64,000 nt of DNA from an uncultured Armatimonadota bacterium (GTDB lineage Bacteria > Armatimonadota > Fimbriimonadia > Fimbriimonadales > Fimbriimonadaceae). The notes below the pieces were generated by a model, which had not been told where the DNA came from, did no database searches, and saw only the letters and a program-made list of their open reading frames with translations. A program made the position numbers and the translations under genes. The DNA lies in the NCBI GenBank assembly GCA_903927025.1, contig CAIYLG010000053.1, forward strand, positions 62,001 to 126,000, written 5' to 3'. Shown piece by piece: positions 26,152-33,624 of the stretch (positions within the stretch are counted from its first letter, which is position 1; the number at the start of each line of letters is the position of its first letter).

Positions 26152-27533
26152 AGACCGAGCTCTTCCTTTTCCTCTTCTTCTTCCTCGACAATCGAAGTAA
26201 GTGACGGCAGGGAAGTCGAAATCCGTGGCCGGGGACGTTCGATGATGGCGCCGTCGACGGCTTTCTCTTCGAGACGAAGGCGTTTGGCACGGTCTTCTGC
26301 GCCGGGCGAGACTGGCCAAACGGTATTTTGAGCCCAGTAGCTGTTGAGGAACTCGTTCCAAACGCGATCATAAACACCGATGGTCTGATTTGCCAAGTGC
26401 GACCAGTCGAAGTCTGTCTTTAGCCGTATTCGGGCCTTCACCGACATATCTTCAGCCCGCTTTGGATGATTGAGGACGTCTAGGACGGCCCAAGCAAGCG
26501 ACTCCGGATTGTTGGCATAGCTAAGGGTGCCCGTCTCGCCATGAATAACGACTTCGCGAAGTCCGCCCGCGTCAGACGCAACCACCGGCGCACCTGCTGC
26601 CATTCCTTCCAGGGCGACGATTCCAAACGGTTCATAAAGGGAAGGGAAGACTGCCACGTCTGCAACTCTGTACAGCTGGTGCAGAGAGCGGTTTGCCATG
26701 AAGCCGGTGAACAGAACCTTGTCCTGAAGACCCGCCCAATGCACAAACTTCTCAAATCGCTCCCGATTGCCGCCACCGACGATCAGGAACTTGGTGTTGG
26801 GCTCCTGAGCAAGAATGACGCTGGCTGCGTTGAGAAGCACGTGGATGCCCTTCTCCCGCACAAAACGGCCCACGTACATTACAATCTTTTCGTTGGGAAG
26901 GGCAAGCTTGGCACGATGTGCGGCGCGCTCGGCTTCAGTCCATTCAAATTCAAACTTCTCGGGCTCAACGCCGTTGTAGATCACGTCGATCTTGTCGGCA
27001 GGAGAGTTGAAGAGGCGGACAACCTCCTCCTTCATGAACTCAGAACAGACAATCACGCGCCACGCTTCGTAGGTTAGCCAGTACTCCTGCTCATGGATGT
27101 ACTTGCTGGTCTCATTGAAAATCCCGCCGTGACGACCTGATTCGGTGGCGTGAATGGTTGCCACAAGCGGAAGCTTGTATTCGTACTTCAGCTCGCGCGC
27201 AGAGTCGAGGCTCAGCCAGTCATGGGCATGGAAAACGGTTGGCTGACCACCTGGGCGCCAATCCTCAAGTAGCTGGCGGACGCGTCGATCCGTTGCCTGG
27301 TTAAGGAGCTGAATCTCGTGGAGAAAATCATTGGGCTGATCTGCCAGGTGAACTCGGTGAATCTGCACTCCACTCGGTTCAACTTCCTCATCAGGAGCAA
27401 GGGGAGTGTGCTTGGTGACGACGTGAACTTCGATCCCCTTCTGTTGAAGCTGGAAGGACAAGTCCTTCACATGAGGGCTGATCCCTCCTACGATTCGAGG
27501 CGGGTACTCCCACGACAGCATGATCACGCGCAT
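26148..27533 (-). CDS. GT4 family glycosyltransferase (glycogen synthase-like)
   Basis: A 461-residue GT-B enzyme. The N-terminal donor/acceptor loop is MLSWEYPPRIVGGISPHVKDL, typical of bacterial GT4/GT5-like synthases. The C-terminal domain has VGRFVREKGIHVLLNA and the E-x7-E motif in PSLYEPFGIVALEGMAAGAPVVAS. It probably transfers a hexose from a nucleotide sugar to a glucan or other glycan; the exact product is unknown. The C-terminus is unusual, ending in a poly-Glu stretch (VEEEEEEKEELGL). I chose ATG 27533 because a perfect TATAAT lies 7 nt before it. The ATG at 27542 overlaps that box and cannot be on the transcript. Confidence 0.9.
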   Translation of the reverse strand: MRVIMLSWEYPPRIVGGISPHVKDLSFQLQQKGIEVHVVTKHTPLAPDEEVEPSGVQIHRVHLADQPNDFLHEIQLLNQATDRRVRQLLEDWRPGGQPTVFHAHDWLSLDSARELKYEYKLPLVATIHATESGRHGGIFNETSKYIHEQEYWLTYEAWRVIVCSEFMKEEVVRLFNSPADKIDVIYNGVEPEKFEFEWTEAERAAHRAKLALPNEKIVMYVGRFVREKGIHVLLNAASVILAQEPNTKFLIVGGGNRERFEKFVHWAGLQDKVLFTGFMANRSLHQLYRVADVAVFPSLYEPFGIVALEGMAAGAPVVASDAGGLREVVIHGETGTLSYANNPESLAWAVLDVLNHPKRAEDMSVKARIRLKTDFDWSHLANQTIGVYDRVWNEFLNSYWAQNTVWPVSPGAEDRAKRLRLEEKAVDGAIIERPRPRISTSLPSLTSIVEEEEEEKEELGL

Positions 27534-27540
27534 CAATCGC

Positions 27541-27546
27541 ATTATA
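27541..27546 (-). promoter_or_regulatory. -10 box TATAAT of a leaderless promoter (GT4 gene)
   Basis: A consensus TATAAT on the minus strand, 7 nt before the ATG at 27533. There is no room for a ribosome site. Confidence 0.65.
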
Positions 27547-27630
27547 GGCAGATAGAACCCCCGAGTGGTGCACGAGAAAGAATCTCAAGATTTGAACCTG
27601 CCCACCACATGATTGGTGTAGAACAGTGCG

Positions 27631-28623
27631 GTGGCAGAAATTCTTGAAATGACCAACCGAGGGTTGTTCTGTCCAGCCGGAGACTTCTACATTGACCCGT
27701 GGCGCTCCGTTGATAGGGCCGTTGTCACCCATGCCCACTCTGACCATGCTCGCCCCGGCATGCGCAACTATCTGTGCAGCGCAGAAGGAGAAACCGTGCT
27801 CCGCCTCAGAGTCGGAGCGAAGTCCGCAATTCAGGCTCTTGAATACGGCGAAGTTGTCGAGATGAATGGAGTCAAACTAAGCCTTCATCCCGCCGGCCAC
27901 ATCTTGGGCTCATCCCAGGTCCGAGTGGAGTTGAACGGGGAAGTCATCGTGGTCTCGGGCGACTACAAGACGGAGGCTGACTCCACCTGCACGCCGTTTG
28001 AGCCAGTAAAGTGCCACACGTTCATCACGGAATCCACTTTCGGACTCCCGATCTACACGTGGGCAAAGGAAGGTGCGGTCTTCTCCCAAGTGAACGACTG
28101 GTGGCGCAACAATCAAGCCGAGGGCTTCGCTTCTGTGCTCTATGGCTACTCACTTGGTAAGTCGCAAAGGGCACTCGCTGGGCTTGACCCCGGAATTGGC
28201 CCCATCTTTGAACACGAAACGCTACGACCCTACACCAACGCCTACCGATCAGCAGGGATTCAGCTTCCCAAGACCAAAACCATTGGTCGCGCCAAAGAAG
28301 ACTTTGATTGGGCAACGGCAATGATTCTCGCCCCTCCTGGGTCTATGACTTCTGCGTGGAGAGCCCACATCGGACCGATGCGAACTGCCTTTATGTCTGG
28401 CTGGATGGCGGTTAGGAAGGGAAGCCGTGGGCGGGGTGGACAGTTTGGATTTGTGGTGAGCGATCATGTCGATTGGCCCTCCCTCATGAGTGCGATCGCC
28501 GCGACGGAGGCCGAGCGTGTGCTGGTCACACACGGCTTCTCCAAGACGGTCGTGCGATATCTTCGTGAAACCGGTCTTGAAGCGTACGAACTGGGAAGCG
28601 AATGGACTGGCGAGCAGGAATGA
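27631..28623 (+). CDS. Ligase-associated DNA exonuclease (metallo-beta-lactamase / beta-CASP-like)
   Basis: A 330-residue MBL-fold nuclease. Visible features are the start LFCPAGDFYIDPWRSVDRAVVTHAHSDHARPG with the HxHxDH metal motif, then HPAGHILGSSQVRV and GDYKTEAD. VTHGF near the C-terminus is the last conserved His block. This family usually sits with an ATP-dependent DNA ligase and a Lhr-like helicase and is thought to act in DNA repair. The start is GTG 27631; a later ATG at 27649 would cut the conserved N-terminus short. The gene overlaps the ligase-like gene by 4 nt (ATGA). No Lhr helicase or phosphoesterase gene follows here. Confidence 0.9.
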   Translation: MAEILEMTNRGLFCPAGDFYIDPWRSVDRAVVTHAHSDHARPGMRNYLCSAEGETVLRLRVGAKSAIQALEYGEVVEMNGVKLSLHPAGHILGSSQVRVELNGEVIVVSGDYKTEADSTCTPFEPVKCHTFITESTFGLPIYTWAKEGAVFSQVNDWWRNNQAEGFASVLYGYSLGKSQRALAGLDPGIGPIFEHETLRPYTNAYRSAGIQLPKTKTIGRAKEDFDWATAMILAPPGSMTSAWRAHIGPMRTAFMSGWMAVRKGSRGRGGQFGFVVSDHVDWPSLMSAIAATEAERVLVTHGFSKTVVRYLRETGLEAYELGSEWTGEQE

Positions 28624-29624
28624 AGCGCTTTGCAGAACTTTGCCGACTTCTAGATCGAGCGGAACCAGGAAGTGAAGTGGCAGCTCTCCTGTCCAGCTAC
28701 TTGTCTTCGTGCAACTCAGAAGACGCAGCATGGTCGATTTACCTCCTGGTGCCCCAGTCCAGAAATCGATATCTCTCAACTCAGCGCTTGAAGAAAGCGT
28801 GCCTTGAAGTCACTGGAATCCCAGATTGGCTCTACTCGGAATGCATGGACGAAACTGGAGACGCCAGCGAGACCATTGCCCTGCTTCTGCCTAACCCTGA
28901 CGATCGTGAGCCGGAAGATGCTCCTTTGGCAGTCTGGATGAATGAACGACTTCCTACCCTCACTTCAGGCCCAATCGACGACGCCCTGATCCGTTTGAAG
29001 GAGTTTTGGGTTCAGGTCGATTCCGATTCTCGCATGACTCTCAACAAGCTCGTCACTGGCACGCGCCCAGCGAAAGTGTCGGTTCAAGATTTGGCCCGGG
29101 GGCTTTCGGCTCTATGCGGAACCATCAGCCCCGTACTAGAGGCAAGACTGTCTAGCCCCTTTTCGCCGACCCCGGAATGGTACGGCTTGCTGAAGTCACC
29201 TGCCACGCTGGAGGAGTTGGCTGAAGCCAATCGAAGATTGGTGTCCCCGTCGGAGAAGCAAGAGTTCACAGCCGTGCTGATGTACGCCGAACGTGGGTCC
29301 TCGGGTGACTTGGTCCTCTTTACCTTTGGGGTTTGGCACGAGAAAATTCTTGTTTCAACCGCCAAAGTTCCGTGGGTGCGAGACAGGGAAGTTGAATTGG
29401 CCATCGAAGCATTCGTCCGCGAAAACACCCTAGAGAAAAGAGGGCCAATCCGAGTGGTTCCACCTAAGGTCGTCGTCAGGTTGGAATTCGAGGGCGTCAT
29501 CATCGCGCCTAAGAGAAAGGCCGGCATCGAACTATTGCAGCCTACGGTTGCCGAATGGCTGATCGATGCCGACCCTATCGAGGCGTCGACCCTTCAGTGG
29601 CTGAAGGGTCTGATTGCTGGCTGA
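28620..29624 (+). CDS. ATP-dependent DNA ligase-like protein without the nucleotidyltransferase domain
   Basis: A 334-residue protein that aligns by eye with both ends of the bacterial ligase found beside the exonuclease. Residues 1-195 match the N-terminal DNA-binding domain (MKRFAELCRLLDRAEPG, DAAWSIYLL, LSTQRLKKACLEVTGIPDWLYSEC, and SSPFSPTPEWYGLL). Residues 216-334 match the C-terminal OB-fold (TAVLMYAERGSS, FTFGVWHEK, VRENTLEKRGPIRVV, VVVRLEFEGVIIAPKRKAGIEL). The catalytic core between them, about 200 residues with the KxDG lysine, is replaced by a linker of about 20 residues. The frame is intact, so this reads as a real domain loss and not decay. It cannot ligate as a normal enzyme. It may be a DNA-binding partner of the exonuclease. 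Confidence 0.85.
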   Translation: MKRFAELCRLLDRAEPGSEVAALLSSYLSSCNSEDAAWSIYLLVPQSRNRYLSTQRLKKACLEVTGIPDWLYSECMDETGDASETIALLLPNPDDREPEDAPLAVWMNERLPTLTSGPIDDALIRLKEFWVQVDSDSRMTLNKLVTGTRPAKVSVQDLARGLSALCGTISPVLEARLSSPFSPTPEWYGLLKSPATLEELAEANRRLVSPSEKQEFTAVLMYAERGSSGDLVLFTFGVWHEKILVSTAKVPWVRDREVELAIEAFVRENTLEKRGPIRVVPPKVVVRLEFEGVIIAPKRKAGIELLQPTVAEWLIDADPIEASTLQWLKGLIAG

Positions 29625-30457
29625 ATAACCAGCTTCCTAAACGTCACCGGACCGTGGTCGCCCTGAACAAAGATCGGTCCTGGGTTTCCTTCATCGCTAT
29701 CCAGCGCACCGCCCGTGATTCCAGGAATCTCTTGGTTATCAATAACGGTTTCACCGTTGAGGACAACTGTGATGAACCTTCCCAGTAGCGTGATCTCAAC
29801 TTCATTCCACTCGTCGGCGGGATGGATGGCATTCTTGGATGGGGCAAGGAAACCATAGATTGCTCCGCTATTGCCAACTCCATGCGGAGCGCCATCAAAG
29901 TCATCCACGATTTGGAACTCGTATCGACCTCGCAAATAGATTCCGCTGTTGCTTCCTTTTGGATACTTATATTCAGCCGTAAGCTTGAAGTCTCCGTAGC
30001 GGTTGATGGTGATCAGATCAGAACCAACGGCGGTGTTGACAAGGCATCCGGCTTCAATCTGCCAGTTTGTCTGCCAATCTGGTGACCGAGGCTTCCAGTT
30101 TGAGAGGTCTGCCTCAACGAGGCTCACCGGTTCCTTCCATACAACATCCAGAACAGGAAGAGCGGGAGCTCGCTTTGCTGTCCAGGCAACAGTCGAACCG
30201 TCTTCCAAGGTGGTGGTCCCAGCCAGGGTCTCACGGGTAAGTGTGCCCTCGAACACGAGATTGTCCTTGCGCCCCTCGTACTGGGGAGGAAGGGTAAACC
30301 AGACCGAGTCTCGTGTGTACTTCACCGATTGAAGCGGCCGCGCGCTTCCAACCTTACCGACAAACGATCCACCAGTTGGCCGGAGCTCCACCCAAGTAGG
30401 GAATGCCTGATCCCCTTCGCCAACCGTCAAATCCCACCTTCCAAGCAACTGCTGCAT
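29594..30457 (-). CDS. DUF1080 (3-keto-disaccharide hydrolase-like) protein
   Basis: A 287-residue protein. The C-terminal part is a DUF1080 concanavalin-like domain: FKLTAEYKYPKGSNSGIYLRGRYEFQIVDD, then GAIYGFLAPSKNA and ADEWNEVEITLLGRFITVVLNGETVID. The N-terminal 110 residues (GRWDLTVGEGDQAFPTWVELRPTGGSFVGKVG) form a small beta module often seen before DUF1080. Members act on glycosides or 3-keto sugars. No signal peptide is visible from ATG 30457, which I prefer to the ATG at 30499 because the latter falls inside the neighbouring terminator. The 3' end overlaps the convergent ligase-like gene by 31 nt. Confidence 0.85.
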   Translation of the reverse strand: MQQLLGRWDLTVGEGDQAFPTWVELRPTGGSFVGKVGSARPLQSVKYTRDSVWFTLPPQYEGRKDNLVFEGTLTRETLAGTTTLEDGSTVAWTAKRAPALPVLDVVWKEPVSLVEADLSNWKPRSPDWQTNWQIEAGCLVNTAVGSDLITINRYGDFKLTAEYKYPKGSNSGIYLRGRYEFQIVDDFDGAPHGVGNSGAIYGFLAPSKNAIHPADEWNEVEITLLGRFITVVLNGETVIDNQEIPGITGGALDSDEGNPGPIFVQGDHGPVTFRKLVIQPAIRPFSH

Positions 30458-30485
30458 CGGTGTTAGTTTGAAACAATGGAAACGC

Positions 30486-30517
30486 AAAAAGGGCGGCATC
30501 CGTGATGGATGCCGCCC
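30486..30517 (-). terminator. Intrinsic terminator of the blaI-M56 operon
   Basis: On the minus strand a perfect 11-bp stem, GGGCGGCATCC with GGATGCCGCCC around a 5-nt loop, is followed by TTTTTGCGTT. It starts 15 nt after the M56 fusion gene ends. Confidence 0.85.
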
Positions 30518-30531
30518 ACTAGATTACTGGA

Positions 30532-32178
30532 TTACTTCCCCTTTCCTCGTCCGGCGGGTGCGGAAGCAGTAGGAGTCACGAGTTGCGCTGCTGCAGTTGC
30601 TGTAGGCGGATTGTAGCCGGCGTCATTGTAGTGCATCAAGAATGGGCTGTTCTTTCCGAGTCCCTCGTTAGGCGGAAGGGGCTTCGAACTCGCATTGCGC
30701 TTGAATTTCTTGGCCGCCGATTTGAGAATAGTCGGCCTTTGCTCTTCATCAATCAGCTTCGCGTGTCCGTCTACAAATCCGACCGCATTCTTTTCCTTTG
30801 GATTGGGAAGTTTTTCGAGCCAGAGAACCGTGGATTCAGGCTCTGGGATGTCCGTGGTAAGCACGCCGCCCACGTTGAGGTTGTAAAGGAATTTGCCACC
30901 CTTGGTGGGTGAGTGGAATATTTTGACGTTCCGGATGTAAGGCGAGGTAATCGCCATCACAGACGCTGTCTGCTGAACGTACGGGAGCATCGCATCATAG
31001 TCCTGGGCATACATGATGGTGCCGAGACAAATCTGCTTGAGGTTGCTCAGGGCTTGAGTCCGCTCGTTCCCAGATGTTGCCTGCTCTGTTCCCTGAGTCG
31101 AGGCGTGGATGGAAGCAAAAACGGGTACGGCCGCAGCCGCAATCAGCAATCCTGCCAGCACCTGCACCGTTGTAATGCCGCGGCGACCTGCCGAAGGCGA
31201 GAGAATCGATTCGAGGCGTGTTTCAATCTTCGAGTTTTTCATAGCGTGTGTTCCCAAGGCTGCGAAAGGAATACGGCGGCCGCGAATTTCGGCTGCAATT
31301 GACAGAAGTTCGGAGGCATATTCGGAGGGTCTAAGACCACTTCGAACCACGGCTTCATCAGCGGCAAGCTCAGCGTCTGATCGGAGTGAGCGAGAGACGA
31401 ACCAAACTGCAGGATGAAACCAATAGGCGGCACAAACCAGTTCAGCGATGATCTGCGTGCTAAAGTCGCAGCGCCGAACGTGAGACAGTTCGTGGAGAAG
31501 AGTCGATTCCAATCTGGACTCACTCCATGATCCTGCGTCTTCCGGAAGAACGACTACGGGCTTCCACACACCCCAGGTGATCGGCACAGGAAACGCATCG
31601 GTGGAGCTCAAGCGAACCCTCACCGACCGACGCAATCCTAAGCGACGGGCGGCAGCATCAACTGCATCCTCCATCCAATCGCAGGGAAGAGGTTGCGTTC
31701 CAAAAGTGTTGATCGCCCTTAGTAGGTACAGGCCATGGACCATCCGAATAAGGACAGCAAGGAACCCGATGAACCAAATTGCACACAGTGCCTGGATAAG
31801 GGGGGAGCGAAAAACCGATAGGTTTTGATCGGCAACCGTAAACTCCTCAATGGAGTCAGGATGCCTAGCAGTCTCGACTGACTGAACGGTGTTGTCAACA
31901 AGACTAACAGGAATCGCTTGTACTGCCCCCACGTCCTTACGAATCGAAGGCTTCTTTTCAAGATTCAAGTAGAGCACTGGATTCCATGGCACCACCGCAG
32001 AGAGTGCGGGAACCATCACCATTGCCCCCAGGCCAACCAACCAAATAAGGTGCGCTCCAGAGGGATGACGCCGGCGGATCAGCCGTGCCAAACCAGCACA
32101 GATGCCCGAAATGATGGCCACTTTCAGCAAAAGCTCGACCAAAAAGAGGCAAGCATCGCCAATCCAGAAGGAGCTCAT
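30532..32178 (-). CDS. BlaR1-like M56 metallopeptidase fused to an H-X9-DG pseudopilin-type domain
   Basis: A 548-residue membrane protein. Helices near 10-30, 44-65 and 125-150 precede an M56 zinc-peptidase domain with HELSH (229-233) and the downstream Glu in SDAELAADEAV. A fourth helix (VQVLAGLLIAAAAVPVFAS, about 338-356) follows. Where BlaR1 has a penicillin-binding sensor, this protein has the domain typical of H-X9-DG pseudopilin-like proteins: LSNLKQICLGTIMYAQDYDAMLPY, and FVDGHAK near 469-474. In BlaR1 systems, sensor binding activates the protease, which leads to repressor loss; here the signal must differ. It overlaps the blaI-type repressor gene by 4 nt. Confidence 0.88.
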   Translation of the reverse strand: MSSFWIGDACLFLVELLLKVAIISGICAGLARLIRRRHPSGAHLIWLVGLGAMVMVPALSAVVPWNPVLYLNLEKKPSIRKDVGAVQAIPVSLVDNTVQSVETARHPDSIEEFTVADQNLSVFRSPLIQALCAIWFIGFLAVLIRMVHGLYLLRAINTFGTQPLPCDWMEDAVDAAARRLGLRRSVRVRLSSTDAFPVPITWGVWKPVVVLPEDAGSWSESRLESTLLHELSHVRRCDFSTQIIAELVCAAYWFHPAVWFVSRSLRSDAELAADEAVVRSGLRPSEYASELLSIAAEIRGRRIPFAALGTHAMKNSKIETRLESILSPSAGRRGITTVQVLAGLLIAAAAVPVFASIHASTQGTEQATSGNERTQALSNLKQICLGTIMYAQDYDAMLPYVQQTASVMAITSPYIRNVKIFHSPTKGGKFLYNLNVGGVLTTDIPEPESTVLWLEKLPNPKEKNAVGFVDGHAKLIDEEQRPTILKSAAKKFKRNASSKPLPPNEGLGKNSPFLMHYNDAGYNPPTATAAAQLVTPTASAPAGRGKGK

Positions 32179-32561
32179 CTTCCTTGCTCCTTCGCTCGTT
32201 GGATGAGTTCAGTGAGCCGGTTCAGAGTTTCGTCTGATACCGTGCCTGAATCTGGCTCAATCAGCGTGGCAACGACACGCTCAATTGAACCTCCAAAGAA
32301 GTTTTCAACCACACCAGCAATGACATCCTTCGCCATTTCCTCGCGTGGGACCACGGGTTCGTAGATATGGCGTGCACCCTGCCGATCAAATCGAATCAGC
32401 CCCTTGGCCTCTAGGAGGGCCAGCTGGGTTCGAACCGCAGTGTAGGTCGGTGGGGAAGGGATCGCGTCACGAATCTCGACCGCGGTCGCCTTACCGAGGC
32501 GATAAAGCGCCTCCATAATCTGCCGCTCCCTGCGACTCAAATCTGTCTTTTCTTGAGACAT
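32175..32561 (-). CDS. BlaI/MecI/CopY-type repressor
   Basis: A 128-residue winged-helix repressor: LSRRERQIMEALYRLGKATAVEIRDAIPSPPTYTAVRTQLALLEAKGLIRF, then the dimerisation part with FFGGSIERVVATLI. The family represses its own operon and is removed when the partner M56 protease is activated. Here it is the first gene of the two-gene operon and overlaps the protease gene by 4 nt. Its start codon lies inside the palindrome TGCCAA-ATTA-TTGGCA, with more TGCCA/TGGCA repeats just upstream, so autoregulation is likely. Confidence 0.93.
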   Translation of the reverse strand: MSQEKTDLSRRERQIMEALYRLGKATAVEIRDAIPSPPTYTAVRTQLALLEAKGLIRFDRQGARHIYEPVVPREEMAKDVIAGVVENFFGGSIERVVATLIEPDSGTVSDETLNRLTELIQRAKEQGR

Positions 32562-32622
32562 GCCAAATTATTGGCACATCTTTTTCCAAGTGCCAACTGT
32601 TCTGCCAAAAAAGTGGCAGAAC
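32561..32622. promoter_or_regulatory. Cluster of TGCCA/TGGCA repeats, probable operators of the repressor operon
   Basis: Three elements: TGCCAAATTATTGGCA (32561-32576), covering the start codon; a half-site TGCCAA (32591-32596); and GTTCTGCCA/TGGCAGAAC (32599-32607 and 32614-32622). On the minus strand TTGGCA could also act as a -35 box, 17-18 nt before an AATAAT-like -10. BlaI family operators are usually TACA/TGTA type, so this sequence would be a different specificity. Confidence 0.6.
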
Positions 32623-32784
32623 TTTTTCGCAGACAATCTTTCAGAGCTGGTCAGCCCGCCATGGGGCACACCGGCGGGGTCCCTCAACCGCCTCAAGTGG
32701 CTCAGAAACTCGGCCAAGGGATTCAAGGCTCCACTTTTCATGTTGCACTCCGACCATCCGCATGGGTGCCGGGAATGCCAAGAG

Positions 32785-33462
32785 TCACTTCGGAGGCGGG
32801 GTGGCACCTACTTCTGGGAATCTCCACAAGTAGGTGCTGTTCTTGCCAAGGCCCTCATTAATCGGCAGTGGGTTCGAGCCTTTCACCCGCTTGAACTTTA
32901 GCGCGACCGATTTATTCACCGCGACCCTCTCATTCTCGTTAATCAGCTTCGCATGCCCATCTACAAACCCAACAGCATTCTTCAGTTTCGGGTTGGGCAA
33001 CTTCTCAAACCACAGAACCGATAGCGCAGGTTCAGGAATATCCGTCATCAAAACTCCACCAACGTTAAGGTTGTAGAGGAATTTGCCGCCCTTGGTTGGT
33101 GACTGATATGACTTGGTGTCCTTAACGTACGGAGATGTGATCGCCATGGCTGACAGTGTCTGCTGGGCGTAAGGAAATGTACCGTCGAAATCGTTGGCGT
33201 ACATGATCATTGCCGCTGTGATCTGCTTTATGTTTTTGAGTGCGGTCGACCTTTGATCGCTGCTGGCCGAATCCGCGGCGGACTGAGTAGACGGGTGAAG
33301 GGTGGCGAACACCGGTACAACACAAACAACAAAGACGATCCCCACAAGGACTTGCAGAGTGGTGGTGCCCCGCTTGCCGGCAACGGGAGCGGAAGTCGAT
33401 TCAAGACTAGTTTCAAACTTCGAACTATTCATGGCATTTTTTCCCAAGGCTGAGAAAGGCAT
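32785..33462 (-). CDS. Truncated paralog of the M56 fusion: membrane helix plus H-X9-DG domain only
   Basis: From ATG 33462 this gives 225 residues that match the C-terminal part of the M56 fusion from its residue 303 onward: MPFSALGKNAMNSSKFETSLES against IPFAALGTHAMKNSKIETRLES. A membrane helix (LQVLVGIVFVVCVVPVFATLHP) follows, then the domain with LKNIKQITAAMIMYANDFDGTFPY and FVDGHAK. The M56 peptidase part is absent. Sequence about 120-150 nt upstream (33584-33615) resembles the repressor operator of the intact operon. This suggests a whole-operon duplication that then lost the repressor and peptidase. The frame also extends upstream to TTG 33528, and ATG 33432 is possible. Whether it is expressed is unknown. 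Confidence 0.7.
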   Translation of the reverse strand: MPFSALGKNAMNSSKFETSLESTSAPVAGKRGTTTLQVLVGIVFVVCVVPVFATLHPSTQSAADSASSDQRSTALKNIKQITAAMIMYANDFDGTFPYAQQTLSAMAITSPYVKDTKSYQSPTKGGKFLYNLNVGGVLMTDIPEPALSVLWFEKLPNPKLKNAVGFVDGHAKLINENERVAVNKSVALKFKRVKGSNPLPINEGLGKNSTYLWRFPEVGATPPPK

Positions 33463-33624
33463 TCGGCGATGGGGATTCCTTCCAGGCAAGTGCTTCTGGT
33501 GGTGAAGAGATGGCAATCCAGATGTCAATTGGAGCCCAAGCTCCCACAGACTTATTGAATTATTGATCCGTTTCCTTCAAATCGCCAAAGGTTCCCAAAA
33601 AAAGTAGCAGAAATTGCCTGTGAC

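Noticed and set aside
32599-32622. Hairpin followed by TTTTT read as a plus-strand terminator
   Set aside because: No plus-strand gene lies upstream. Its TGCCA/TGGCA halves match the other repeats near the repressor start, so an operator is more likely.
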